This document shows, one piece after another, positions 9,153 to 19,311 of a stretch of DNA of 64,000 bases; the stretch's first letter is position 1; the number at the start of each line of letters is the position of its first letter. The notes under the pieces are model-generated. The model saw only the letters and a list, made by a program, of their open reading frames with translations. It was not told the origin of the DNA and did not search any database. The position numbers were made by a program, and so were the translations under genes. This DNA is from Hyphomicrobium_A sp044507625. Lineage in GTDB: Bacteria > Pseudomonadota > Alphaproteobacteria > Rhizobiales > Hyphomicrobiaceae. Location of the stretch: positions 1 to 64,000 of the forward strand of contig JBIQJE010000010.1 in assembly GCA_044507625.1 (NCBI GenBank), given 5' to 3'.

Positions 9153-11057
9153 CTAGGGCTTCGTGGGCTTGCCGGCGGGCGCTGCGGCATCGACGGCGGC
9201 AAAGCGCAGCGCACACTGCTTGACCGCGCGCTTGATGCCGCTCATGCGCACCGGCGGGCTGAAGTAGAAGCCCTGCGCCTCATTGTATCCCGCATTGCGC
9301 ACGGCTGCGAGGCTCGCCGCCGTCTCGACACCTTCGGCAACGGAGCGCATGTTGAGCTCGCGTGCGAGATCGGCCACGGACTTGACGATGGCCACGCAGT
9401 CATGGTGCTCGGGGATGTCGCGCACGAAGCTGCGGTCGATCTTGATCTTACGGAACGGAAAGCTGCGCAGATAGCTGAGCGTCGCGAAGCAGGTTCCGAA
9501 ATCATCGAGCGAAATGTAGACGCCGATGTCGTGCAGCTTGCGCAGCACTTCCTGCGTGCGCGCCTGGTCGCGCATCAGCATGGTCTCGGTGATTTCGAGC
9601 TGCAAGCGCTGGGGATCGAGGCCGGTCTTCTCCAGGACCTCGGTGACGGTTTCGTAGATGTCGCTGCACTCGATCTGCACCGCCGACAGGTTGACGGCCA
9701 CCTTGGTGGCGGCCGGCCATTCCTTCGCGTCGCTGCAGGCCTGCATCAGAGCCCACTTGCCCATGCGTACGATGAGGCGCGTTTCCTCCGCAATGGGAAT
9801 GAACTCCGACGGCGGGATCATGCCGCGGCTCGGGTGCTTCCAGCGCATCAAGGCTTCGAAGCTCGAAACCTTGCCCTTCTGCAGATCGACAATGGGCTGA
9901 TAGTGCAGCACAAGCTCGGAGCGGTCGACGGCGCATTGCAGCTCGCCGCGCAAGGGCGTCTGCGACGTGGATGGCGGCGGATCGATGGCGCCCGGCGTGT
10001 AGATGGCGTGGGCGCCGCGACCCATCGATTTGGCGCGGTAGAGCGCCATGTCGGCGCAGGCGAACAGTTGCTCGGGCGTCTGCCCGTGCTGCGGGGCAAG
10101 TGCGATGCCGATGCTCACGTCGGTGTGCAGGCAGTGGCCGTGCACCTCGTGGGGCAGGCGAATTTTTTCCAGGATTCTGCGGGCGAGGGAGTCGGCCAGC
10201 TCCTCGCGGTCGACGCCCACCTGGAGGATGGCGAACTCGTCGCCTCCGAGACGGCCGACGACATCGCCGGCGCGCAGGCAGTTCTTGAGGCGGTCGGCGA
10301 CACTCTTGAGCAGGCCGTCGCCGATGAGGTGCCCGAGCTGGTCGTTGGTTTCCTTGAAATGGTCGAGGTCGAGCCACAGCAGGGCAAAACCCTGGCGCGG
10401 ATCGTAAGTCTCGAACTGCTGCTCCAGCTTTTCGCGAAAGTGGAAGCGGTTAGCGATCTCGGTCAGGGCATCGTGGCGGGCGAGCCACTCGATCTTCTCG
10501 TCGGATTGGCGCTGGGAGGTGATGTCCTCCTGCATGTCGACCCATCCGCCACCGGCGAGCGGCTGATAGGTGACACGGATGACACGGCCGTCCGGGAGAT
10601 GCTGGACTTCCTCCACCTGGCCAAGGTGCTGCAGGCGCGCGACGTGGTCCTTGATCCAGTTCGATGCAAACTCGCCGGACGCTTCCTCGCCGTTCACGCG
10701 CCGCATGTGGTAGCGCAGAATGTCGACGAAGGGCGTTCCGGGGGCGGTCAGCGCGGGTGGGAGGAAATAGATGTCGGCGTAGGCCTTATTGCAGATGAGC
10801 AGACGCTGCTCGCTGTCGAACATCGAAAGACCGCGACCCATGTGGTCGAGCGCGACTTCCAGGCACGCATTCAGCTGCTCCAGCTTCTCGTTTCGCTGCA
10901 GCAGTCCCTTCAGCTGCTCGTCGAAGCTAGCCTTGAGCCTGGACACCTCGTCGGCCGAGCCCGGCTCGGATGCCTGCTCGCCGTGCTGGTGGTCTTGCCA
11001 CCGGGCACCAGGGGCAAGTCTGAGCGCACCGTTGGTCACGTGGGGCCTTTCCGACAT
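9153..11057 (-). CDS. PAS-GGDEF-EAL cyclic-di-GMP signalling protein
   Basis: A 634-residue soluble protein. Order: coiled coil (about 35-70), PAS-7-like sensory domain (about 65-185), GGDEF domain with intact GGDEF at 271-275 and an inhibitory RxxD site (Arg262-Asp265) five residues upstream, then an EAL domain with EAL at 401-403, LEITE near 487, DDFGT near 518 and EGVET at 575-579. All key motifs are present, so both diguanylate cyclase and phosphodiesterase activities are possible; which dominates cannot be read from sequence. There is no transmembrane segment. It is transcribed toward olsB, so it has its own promoter on the FadL side. ATG at 11057. Confidence 0.93.
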   Translation of the reverse strand: MSERPHVTNGALRLAPGARWQDHQHGEQASEPGSADEVSRLKASFDEQLKGLLQRNEKLEQLNACLEVALDHMGRGLSMFDSEQRLLICNKAYADIYFLPPALTAPGTPFVDILRYHMRRVNGEEASGEFASNWIKDHVARLQHLGQVEEVQHLPDGRVIRVTYQPLAGGGWVDMQEDITSQRQSDEKIEWLARHDALTEIANRFHFREKLEQQFETYDPRQGFALLWLDLDHFKETNDQLGHLIGDGLLKSVADRLKNCLRAGDVVGRLGGDEFAILQVGVDREELADSLARRILEKIRLPHEVHGHCLHTDVSIGIALAPQHGQTPEQLFACADMALYRAKSMGRGAHAIYTPGAIDPPPSTSQTPLRGELQCAVDRSELVLHYQPIVDLQKGKVSSFEALMRWKHPSRGMIPPSEFIPIAEETRLIVRMGKWALMQACSDAKEWPAATKVAVNLSAVQIECSDIYETVTEVLEKTGLDPQRLQLEITETMLMRDQARTQEVLRKLHDIGVYISLDDFGTCFATLSYLRSFPFRKIKIDRSFVRDIPEHHDCVAIVKSVADLARELNMRSVAEGVETAASLAAVRNAGYNEAQGFYFSPPVRMSGIKRAVKQCALRFAAVDAAAPAGKPTKP

Positions 11058-11197
11058 CGCCTCTGCAGATTAGCAACACTCTACGTCAGGTTGGTCTCCA
11101 CAATCCTAATCGTCTGCTTTGAGTGCAGGATCATTTAGCGCGGAGTTAATGTCCACGCGCTCTCAGCGCAGATTGCCAATCGGCCGCAGCATCGGCC

Positions 11198-12478
11198 TTA
11201 TGGCTCGTCTCCGTAATAATACTTGATGCCGAGCGTGATTTCATACTGCTCGGTCGATACTTCGATCCCGTGTGCGGGATTGGGAAGAATTTCCGCGCCG
11301 GCGACCTTAGTCTCCGGCGCATACATGCCAGCGAGCTCCAACGCCCAGTTGTGATCGATGCGCCACTCGCCGCCCGCGGCGATGTGATGCTGAGTCGTTG
11401 CAGGCGCGAGGATGTTGAGCTGCACGTTGGCCGCGCTGAAAAGGCTCGTGTTGTAGCTGTAACCTGCACGCAGCGTGAGATCGGGGCGATAGCGCCATTC
11501 GATGCCGAGCTTCACCGCATCGATGTCGCGCCAGCCGAAGGCTGGACCATCGGCGGCCCCAAAGGGGGCGAACAGCATATTCGCGGCGGGATTGGCAACG
11601 CACGGAACCGAGCCGTACGCGATATGCTGGTAGTCGAGCATAACCGTCAGGTTGTGCTGCACGTCATATGCAATGCCCGCTTGTCCGTACGCCGGTACGT
11701 CGCAATTGCCGGCACCGGCCAGGAGGTGGGCATACTTCTCGAACGAGCCCATGTACGTGCGTGAGGCGATCGCCGCGCCGAAACGCAAGTGCGGCGCCAA
11801 GCTCCATTCGATGCCGCCGCTGACGCCATAGCCCCATTCCGCATCGATGCTGTTCGAGACAGGGGCGAAGAGCTCCAGGCCTTTGGCGCGGAATTGCTGG
11901 CGCGCGAACGTCGGCCCGAAGCCGACGGCAAAATCCGGCGTGAGCTGCTTGGCGAGGGACAGCGTTACGAATGTCTGCTGCAACTCGATGCCGGCGGGGC
12001 CGCGGCAATACATGCCGGTGCCGCCGCCAAGGCAGGGCGAGGCGGTGCGGTCGAAATTGCGGTAGTTGGTGCCGGCCCCGTTGCCCCAGATGGATACGCC
12101 GATCACATCGACCAGCGGGCTGTCCGAGATGCGATAGGCGACCGACAGATTGGGCACGAAGAATTCGAGCGTATTACTTTCGTACTTGCCGTTCGGTGTG
12201 AGACCGGGCGCACCCCAGCCTCGCATCTCGCGCGTTGGGCTGAAGAGCGAGAACGCTGCGTCGACCTCGTTCCTCGCGTGAACCAGTCCTGCGGGATTGA
12301 TGATGGCGATGGTGGCGTCACGTCCGTCGGCAGCACCGGCGCCGGCCAGTGCCTTATGGCGCGCGCCGTATGCGTTCTGGAAGTAGCCTTCCAGCGCTTG
12401 CGCGCTGGAGCCGGACAGTGCGACAGCGGCCATAGCCAGTAGCAAGCCGCCGACATGCGCCTTCGCTGCGCCGCGCAT
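11198..12478 (-). CDS. FadL/TodX-type outer-membrane transport protein
   Basis: About 426 residues with a signal peptide (cleavage likely after AQA, before LEGYFQNAYG) and a beta-strand-rich body ending in aromatic residues, as expected for a porin. The conserved FadL-family opening is visible: AYGARHKALAGAGAADGRDATIAIINPAGL, read here as AGAG, DATI and NPAGL blocks. The family takes up hydrophobic compounds such as long-chain fatty acids and aromatic hydrocarbons across the outer membrane. ATG at 12478 follows GCGGGGGAT; a TTG one codon upstream is possible. It lies just downstream of the LqsR-like gene on the same strand (89-bp gap), raising the possibility that it handles the lipophilic signal. 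Confidence 0.88.
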   Translation of the reverse strand: MRGAAKAHVGGLLLAMAAVALSGSSAQALEGYFQNAYGARHKALAGAGAADGRDATIAIINPAGLVHARNEVDAAFSLFSPTREMRGWGAPGLTPNGKYESNTLEFFVPNLSVAYRISDSPLVDVIGVSIWGNGAGTNYRNFDRTASPCLGGGTGMYCRGPAGIELQQTFVTLSLAKQLTPDFAVGFGPTFARQQFRAKGLELFAPVSNSIDAEWGYGVSGGIEWSLAPHLRFGAAIASRTYMGSFEKYAHLLAGAGNCDVPAYGQAGIAYDVQHNLTVMLDYQHIAYGSVPCVANPAANMLFAPFGAADGPAFGWRDIDAVKLGIEWRYRPDLTLRAGYSYNTSLFSAANVQLNILAPATTQHHIAAGGEWRIDHNWALELAGMYAPETKVAGAEILPNPAHGIEVSTEQYEITLGIKYYYGDEP

Positions 12479-12567
12479 CAATCCCCCGCTTCCCGAATCA
12501 CGTTTAGGCGATTTTACGCGAATTCGGTGGGGCGAGGCGTGGCGCCGTTAAACGGTGAACAGCTGGA

Positions 12568-13542
12568 TCAAGCTCTCTGCCGGTAGGGCGCTTCTTCCGG
12601 CAGCGCCTCTCGCCGGATGAGGCTGTAGCTCCAGGCTTCGGAGCCGGGCAGCGGTTCGGCGGGTCTGACGAACTTTGACCAGGTCTTCTCGAAGTCGGGG
12701 TGGTAGTGGCCGTCCTCGGTGGGGAACCATCCGTGCGCCTGCCGCGACTGCAGAAGCTTCAGCAGGTCGGCCGGGGCGTTGTGGCGCTCGGCGCTCGCGT
12801 ATTGAGCGTCGAGACTTTCGCTGTGCGACACGAATAGGAACAGCTCGTTGCCGTCGGCGTCTCGCATCATCACGCCGGGTGGCGTGGCGGAGACGTAGTG
12901 CTCGACGATCTGGTTCTCGTCCATCATCTCGCGCAGGAGGCTGATGAAGCTCGGATCGGCGAAGAACGAGGGCTCATCGAGCGCGAGCGCATTCGAGATC
13001 GGCGCGGAGATCTCCTCGAAATACTCCTCCTGCAGCCGCCTGATCTCGCGGCGCAACGCCAACGTGACGCTCGCGTCCTGCTTCTGGAGGAAGCAATTGA
13101 TGACCCCTTCATTGAAGGCGGCGATGGCGGTCTCGAGGCCGGCTTTGCCGGTGAGCAGGATGGTCTTGACCGGAAGGTGACGGATCGCGCGGCAGAACTC
13201 GACGCCGGTCATTTTCGGCATGTCGTAGTCGACGACGGCGACGGCGACGCGCTGCTCGCGTGCCGGGTCATCGATGACGGCGCGGAGGCCGGAAAGCTGC
13301 AGCCGCAGCAGCCGGTCACCCACGCGCATGTCGGTACGGTCGTCGAGCGCCGAGGCGTCCTTGAAATAGCGGGGAAAGTTTGGATGCTGGGACGCCTGGG
13401 CGGCGAGATGCTGCAGTGCCGCGTCCGGACGGGTGAACGTCTGGCACGAGACCTCCTCACTGAACTGGAAGTCGAGACTTTCCAGAAAAAGCGGATCATC
13501 GTCGAGAACGAGTATCGAAGTTGGATGGTAGAAGGGGGTCAT
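12568..13542 (-). CDS. lqsR: LqsR-type response regulator with inserted receiver domain
   Basis: A 324-residue regulator. The receiver has the acidic pocket DDD at 14-16, phospho-acceptor Asp105 (VVDYDMPKMTG), Thr131 in ILLTGKAG and Lys154 in CFLQKQD. Between the first helix and the Asp strand there is about 45 extra residues (roughly 45-95) not found in ordinary receivers. The C-terminal half (about 190-324) shows no helix-turn-helix or known output motif. This layout, together with the neighbouring sensor and synthase, matches Legionella LqsR, where the phospho-acceptor is, as I recall, Asp108. ATG at 13542 is chosen because the protein then opens directly into the receiver; the frame is open to 13725. 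It diverges from lqsS. Confidence 0.8.
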   Translation of the reverse strand: MTPFYHPTSILVLDDDPLFLESLDFQFSEEVSCQTFTRPDAALQHLAAQASQHPNFPRYFKDASALDDRTDMRVGDRLLRLQLSGLRAVIDDPAREQRVAVAVVDYDMPKMTGVEFCRAIRHLPVKTILLTGKAGLETAIAAFNEGVINCFLQKQDASVTLALRREIRRLQEEYFEEISAPISNALALDEPSFFADPSFISLLREMMDENQIVEHYVSATPPGVMMRDADGNELFLFVSHSESLDAQYASAERHNAPADLLKLLQSRQAHGWFPTEDGHYHPDFEKTWSKFVRPAEPLPGSEAWSYSLIRREALPEEAPYRQRA

Positions 13543-13640
13543 TGTAGGCCGAGGTCCCGAAACGAAGAATCCACTTTCCGTAAGGATGTTCGTACTACGG
13601 TTTCGTATCGGATCCGGTACGGCGAAAGTTAAAAGTTTAA
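13543..13640. promoter_or_regulatory. Divergent lqsR-lqsS control region
   Basis: This 98-bp gap must hold both promoters. Visible symmetry: CGAAAC at 13558-13563 against GTTTCG at 13600-13605, CGTAC against GTACG at 13591-13595 and 13617-13621, and the palindrome TTAAAAGTTTAA immediately before the lqsS ATG. No -35/-10 pair stands out on either strand. Shared control of kinase and regulator from this gap is inferred. Confidence 0.4.
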
Positions 13641-14999
13641 ATGCTTCAACTGTCCGAACGTTTTTCGCTAAGGCCGCGGGCGGTCTTGGGCATCGGCGAG
13701 CGCAAGCCCGCGAGCCGGCTTTCATTGCGCCGCCTGGTAGACGATCTATCGCGCCGCTACATCGAATATCACGCCCATGCGCAGCGGAAGATCCACGTTG
13801 CGGCTGTGATCGGCGTCTTCGGGTTTCCGCTGTTCTATCTGGTCTGGACGTACGCCGTGCCGCAGCCGTACGAAAGCATGACCTTGCGGGCCATCGGCGC
13901 GGGCACGTGTCTGATGCTCGCCCTGAGCCGCCGGTGGCCGCCGCAGTTGCGGCATTACGTCGTCCCGTTTTCGTATTTCACGTTCTTCTACAGCCTGCCG
14001 TTCTTCTTCACGCTCATGCTGCTCATGAACGGGAGCAACTCGACGTGGGAGATGTCCACGCTGGCGGCGCTGATTTACGTGGTGCTGCTCTACGACCTCG
14101 TCAACGCAATCGTCGTGCTTGTCGTCGGCTCGCTCGCTGCGGTCGGCGCCTACATGCTGATGACGGGCAATTCGGCTGTTCCCGTCGGTTATCTCGTTAC
14201 GCTTCCGATCCTGATCTTCGCGCTGACAGGACTTTTCGCGCTCGCCTACAGCGATAATGTCATCGCGCGGGAAAAGCTGAAGGCGGCTGCGTCGCTCGCG
14301 AGTCAGGTTGCGCACGAGTGCCGCACGCCGCTCACCGGCATCCGCTTCGAAGCCGACGGTTGCGAACGCCTGCTGCAGCGCCTTCCGGATTCGCCCATCC
14401 GCAACAAGCTCGCAGCGTCGCACCGGCGCGTACGCCAGCACATTACATCGGCCAACTCCGTCATCGACCTGTTGCTCACGAACGTCGCGCAACATCACCG
14501 CGGCGCGCCGACGGCGGAGCTGCACGACATGAGCAGGATCGTGGCGATGGCCGTGGAGCGCTACAGCTTCAAGTCGAGCCAGCGGGAGATGCTGCGCACC
14601 GACGTTGCGGAGGACTTCAAATTCCGCGGGTCGGACCTGCTGATGACGCACGTGCTCTTCAACCTTCTCAAGAACGGTTTCCGCGCTATCGAAGCGCGCG
14701 ACAGCGAGAGCGGAAACTGTATCTCGATCGAGCTGAGGCGTGGTCAGGTGATGAATAGAATCGTCGTCACCGATACGGGCGAAGGCATCCCGCCGGAGAT
14801 TCTCAACTACGTGTTCATTCCGTTCGTGTCGGCGCAGCGCCCGGGCGTTGGCACCGGGCTCGGGCTTTCATTCTGCCGCATGATTATTGAGGGGGCCGGG
14901 GGCACGATCTCGTGCACCTCGAAGGTGAACGTCGGGACCTGCTTCACCATTGAGCTCCCGGCTGTTGAGCCAGCCGCCGACGACGCCGCTGCCGCCTGA
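13641..14999 (+). CDS. lqsS: LqsS/CqsS-type quorum-sensing membrane histidine kinase
   Basis: A 452-residue sensor kinase with six predicted transmembrane helices (about 50-205) and no periplasmic sensor domain. The membrane part follows CqsS/LqsS closely: GFPLFYLVW, PQPYESMTLR, SLPFFFTLMLLMN, then WEMS at 136-139. The cytoplasmic part has a DHp domain with HECRTPL (phospho-His225), N-box Asn341/Asn345, DTGEGIP at 378-384 and GTGLGLS near 404. It has no receiver domain, as in Legionella LqsS and unlike Vibrio CqsS, so a separate regulator (the divergent LqsR-like gene) is expected. The predicted ligand is an alpha-hydroxyketone or related amino-ketone. Its last 132 bp overlap the end of the convergent synthase gene. 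Confidence 0.88.
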   Translation: MLQLSERFSLRPRAVLGIGERKPASRLSLRRLVDDLSRRYIEYHAHAQRKIHVAAVIGVFGFPLFYLVWTYAVPQPYESMTLRAIGAGTCLMLALSRRWPPQLRHYVVPFSYFTFFYSLPFFFTLMLLMNGSNSTWEMSTLAALIYVVLLYDLVNAIVVLVVGSLAAVGAYMLMTGNSAVPVGYLVTLPILIFALTGLFALAYSDNVIAREKLKAAASLASQVAHECRTPLTGIRFEADGCERLLQRLPDSPIRNKLAASHRRVRQHITSANSVIDLLLTNVAQHHRGAPTAELHDMSRIVAMAVERYSFKSSQREMLRTDVAEDFKFRGSDLLMTHVLFNLLKNGFRAIEARDSESGNCISIELRRGQVMNRIVVTDTGEGIPPEILNYVFIPFVSAQRPGVGTGLGLSFCRMIIEGAGGTISCTSKVNVGTCFTIELPAVEPAADDAAAA

Positions 15000-16331
15000 G
15001 GCGGGACGCGGCCTGCCGCGCGCAAACTCAACGGGAGCAAGCGGTTTCGCGACCTGTGCTGCCTTGCGGCGCGTGGAGCGCCAAGCGGCCATGCCAACCT
15101 CGTCGCGGATTTCGTCGCAGACCGCGATGATGCGGTCGAGCTCGTCGCGGGTGAGCCCGCAGTTCACCGTGAAGCGGATGATGCAGCGCTTATCCGGCGT
15201 GGCGGGCGGGAAAAAGATCGCCCCAAATATGCCACGGCTTTCCAGCGCATCGCGCAGGGTCGTCGCCTGACGGATGTCGCCGGGCTCGAGGCCGATGATC
15301 TGTGTCTTCGACGCGGAGACGTTGTAGCCGAGCGCATCGAGGCCCTGCCTCAGATAGGCGTGGTTGGCGTGCAGCTTCTGGCGCCGCCAGGGCTCGTTCT
15401 TGAAGATGTCGAGGACGGCGTCGAAGCCCGCAACCTCGTGCTGCATCACAGAGGTGCTGAAGATCGCCGGCAGGGATTCGTAGCGGAAGTATTCGATGTT
15501 CCGGCGCGAGGAGACGACAATGCCGCCGCGGCTCGCTACCGCCTTCGACAGGCCAACGGTGCGGAAGTGGACGCGGTTGGAAAGGCCTGCCGCGACGACG
15601 AGGCCGGCGCCGTCCGGACCCTGGGCGCCGAAGGAGTGGGTCTCGTCGACGACGAGGGCCGCACCGTGCCGTTCGCAGACGTCGACCAGCTCGGCAAGAG
15701 GCGCCATGTCGCCGTCGGTGCTGTAGAGGGCGTCGACACAGACGAGGCCGGGTCCGTGCTGGGCCAGCATGCGGTCGAGCGATTGGGGATCGTTATGGCG
15801 AAACAGCATGGGCACGGCGCCGGCGCTGATCACGCCTTCGTGCAGGGAGATGTGGGCCTTCATGTCGAGGAAGACCGGCTTGCCGCGCGTTGCGAATGAC
15901 TGAATGAGGCCGACGTTGGCCGTGTAGCCCGATGAGCACACGACGCTATCCTCCGCCTGCATCAGATCAGCGACGCGCTTTTCAAAGTCGCGGGTGATGT
16001 CGCGTTCGTGGTGCACCCACACGCGGGAGACGGAATCGCCGTGTCCGCCGTCGCGCAGGGCGGCGATCTCGCTTTCGATCACGTGGGGGTGGCCGGCGAG
16101 ACAGAGATAGTCATTGCTGCGGACTTTGATGCTGCCGGGTCCGGGGGATCTACCCTGGAGCGGGTGATGTCCCTGCCAGAGATCGACCTTGCGCCGTACA
16201 TGGTAGTCATCGACGCGGGACCGGATGAATTCCGGTTCTGCAGGGGCGTTGATCTGCTGTGGGGGCGTGGCGCCTTGCGCCTCGGTCTGGCTTTCGGAAA
16301 CGCTACGCCGCTCGGCAACGCGAAAAAGCAC
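14868..16331 (-). CDS. lqsA: CqsA/LqsA-type alpha-hydroxyketone autoinducer synthase
   Basis: A 487-residue PLP-dependent alpha-oxoamine synthase. CqsA/LqsA-specific blocks run in order: PEFIRSRVDDY, RSNDYLCLAGHP, GYTANVGLIQ, AHISLHEG, HGPGLVCVDALYSTDG, VVDETHSFGAQGP (Asp229, His232), HFRTVGLSKA (PLP lysine Lys263), TQIIGLEPGD and LESRGIFGAIFFPPAT. These match CqsA better than 5-aminolevulinate or KAPF-type synthases. CqsA condenses an acyl-CoA with an amino acid-derived substrate to give the CAI-1 precursor. The family is usually about 390 residues; here there are about 30 extra at the N-terminus and about 70 at the C-terminus, the last 43 of them antisense to lqsS. The start is GTG at 16331 with a weak ribosome-binding site, so the N-terminus is uncertain. 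Confidence 0.9.
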   Translation of the reverse strand: MLFRVAERRSVSESQTEAQGATPPQQINAPAEPEFIRSRVDDYHVRRKVDLWQGHHPLQGRSPGPGSIKVRSNDYLCLAGHPHVIESEIAALRDGGHGDSVSRVWVHHERDITRDFEKRVADLMQAEDSVVCSSGYTANVGLIQSFATRGKPVFLDMKAHISLHEGVISAGAVPMLFRHNDPQSLDRMLAQHGPGLVCVDALYSTDGDMAPLAELVDVCERHGAALVVDETHSFGAQGPDGAGLVVAAGLSNRVHFRTVGLSKAVASRGGIVVSSRRNIEYFRYESLPAIFSTSVMQHEVAGFDAVLDIFKNEPWRRQKLHANHAYLRQGLDALGYNVSASKTQIIGLEPGDIRQATTLRDALESRGIFGAIFFPPATPDKRCIIRFTVNCGLTRDELDRIIAVCDEIRDEVGMAAWRSTRRKAAQVAKPLAPVEFARGRPRPASGGSGVVGGWLNSRELNGEAGPDVHLRGARDRAPGPLNNHAAE

Positions 16332-16360
16332 TATGGTTACCCCGTGATTAATTTCGATGT

Positions 16361-16389
16361 AATTAAGGAAAAGAAAACGTTAATTTCAA
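16361..16389 (-). promoter_or_regulatory. Possible sigma-70-type promoter of lqsA
   Basis: Read on the minus strand: TTGAAA (16384-16389), a 17-base spacer, then TTAATT (16361-16366), about 30 bp before the GTG start. The -35 fits well; the -10 matches only three of six consensus positions. It overlaps the TTAATT inverted repeat, so a regulator bound there could block or assist polymerase. This is prediction only. Confidence 0.3.
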
Positions 16390-16410
16390 CCCCGAAAGCA
16401 GCGACGATCG

Positions 16411-16439
16411 GAAGCTTCGTGGTCGAAGCGTTCTTTTTT
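16411..16439 (+). terminator. Terminator-like hairpin on the strand opposite lqsA
   Basis: GCTTCG (16414-16419), loop TGGT, CGAAGC (16424-16429), then GTTC and six T residues on the plus strand. It would stop rightward transcripts, yet both flanking genes run leftward. It could end a short unannotated RNA or limit antisense transcription into maeB. The stem is short, so confidence is low. Confidence 0.3.
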
Positions 16440-16818
16440 GCTCGCTTTGCGCCCAAGCGCGCCGGGCGTCGTGCCAAAATGGGGCTGCGATTAATATCTA
16501 GGTAACAATTGCGACGCGCCTGTGATTGCGCGTGCGGCGAATTGAAACGTCAGATGGCAGATGAATTGGCGCGGGGTTTTGCGGCCGCGAAATGCAATGT
16601 TTCGCGCTGACAGCGCCTTAGGCGCACGTGTTCCCTAAGGGCTTGAAGTCTCGCGCTTGCGCCGGGTGAAAAGACCGCGGTGTGCGGCGCTGTCGGGCCT
16701 ACATCGTGTGCGGTCGTTCGTATCGCCGCGATCATGCTCCAGCCGCGCGCCGGCACGCCTCTCAGCGGGTGAGGGGGGATGATTTTCCTGGAGCGGCCGG
16801 GAAAAGCGCCGGGACGTT

Positions 16819-19107
<2,289 letters not shown>

Positions 19108-19311
19108 GGGGCGAGCGGTCGATCCGGGGCGATGCGGTTGAAAGGGCTGGCAACATAGGCTTCTGAAAGCACTTAAACAATCGAAGCAGCAAAGGTTTTG
19201 CGGGCAAGCGGGGCTCGCCGATGTCGCGGGGTCGATGACGCATATCGTTTCGCTGCGAGGTTCGGTGCGCGGGGCCGGGCGCTGCTAGCGTCGCGTTGTT
19301 ACAGTGGGGGA

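Larger units (their letters stand above)
16332..16818. other. Long AT-richer region upstream of lqsA
   Basis: 487 bp between the maeB stop and the lqsA start, both on the minus strand. The 110 bp nearest lqsA are clearly AT-richer than the surroundings and hold an inverted repeat TTAATT (16348-16353)/AATTAA (16361-16366), a direct repeat TTAATTTC (16348 and 16380) and a possible promoter and hairpin listed separately. The rest is ordinary GC-rich sequence with no convincing gene. No clear maeB terminator was seen. Confidence 0.5.

Noticed and set aside
9402..11138. A 578-codon plus-strand frame opposite the GGDEF-EAL gene
   Set aside because: All GGDEF and EAL motifs lie on the minus strand; the plus frame is low-complexity Gly/Val/Asp-rich shadow.
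14868..16331. Reading the synthase as an ordinary 5-aminolevulinate or 2-amino-3-ketobutyrate enzyme
   Set aside because: The HGPGLVCVD, TQIIGLEPGD and LESRGIFGAIF blocks and the adjacent CqsS-type kinase fit CqsA/LqsA much better. No haem or threonine genes are adjacent.
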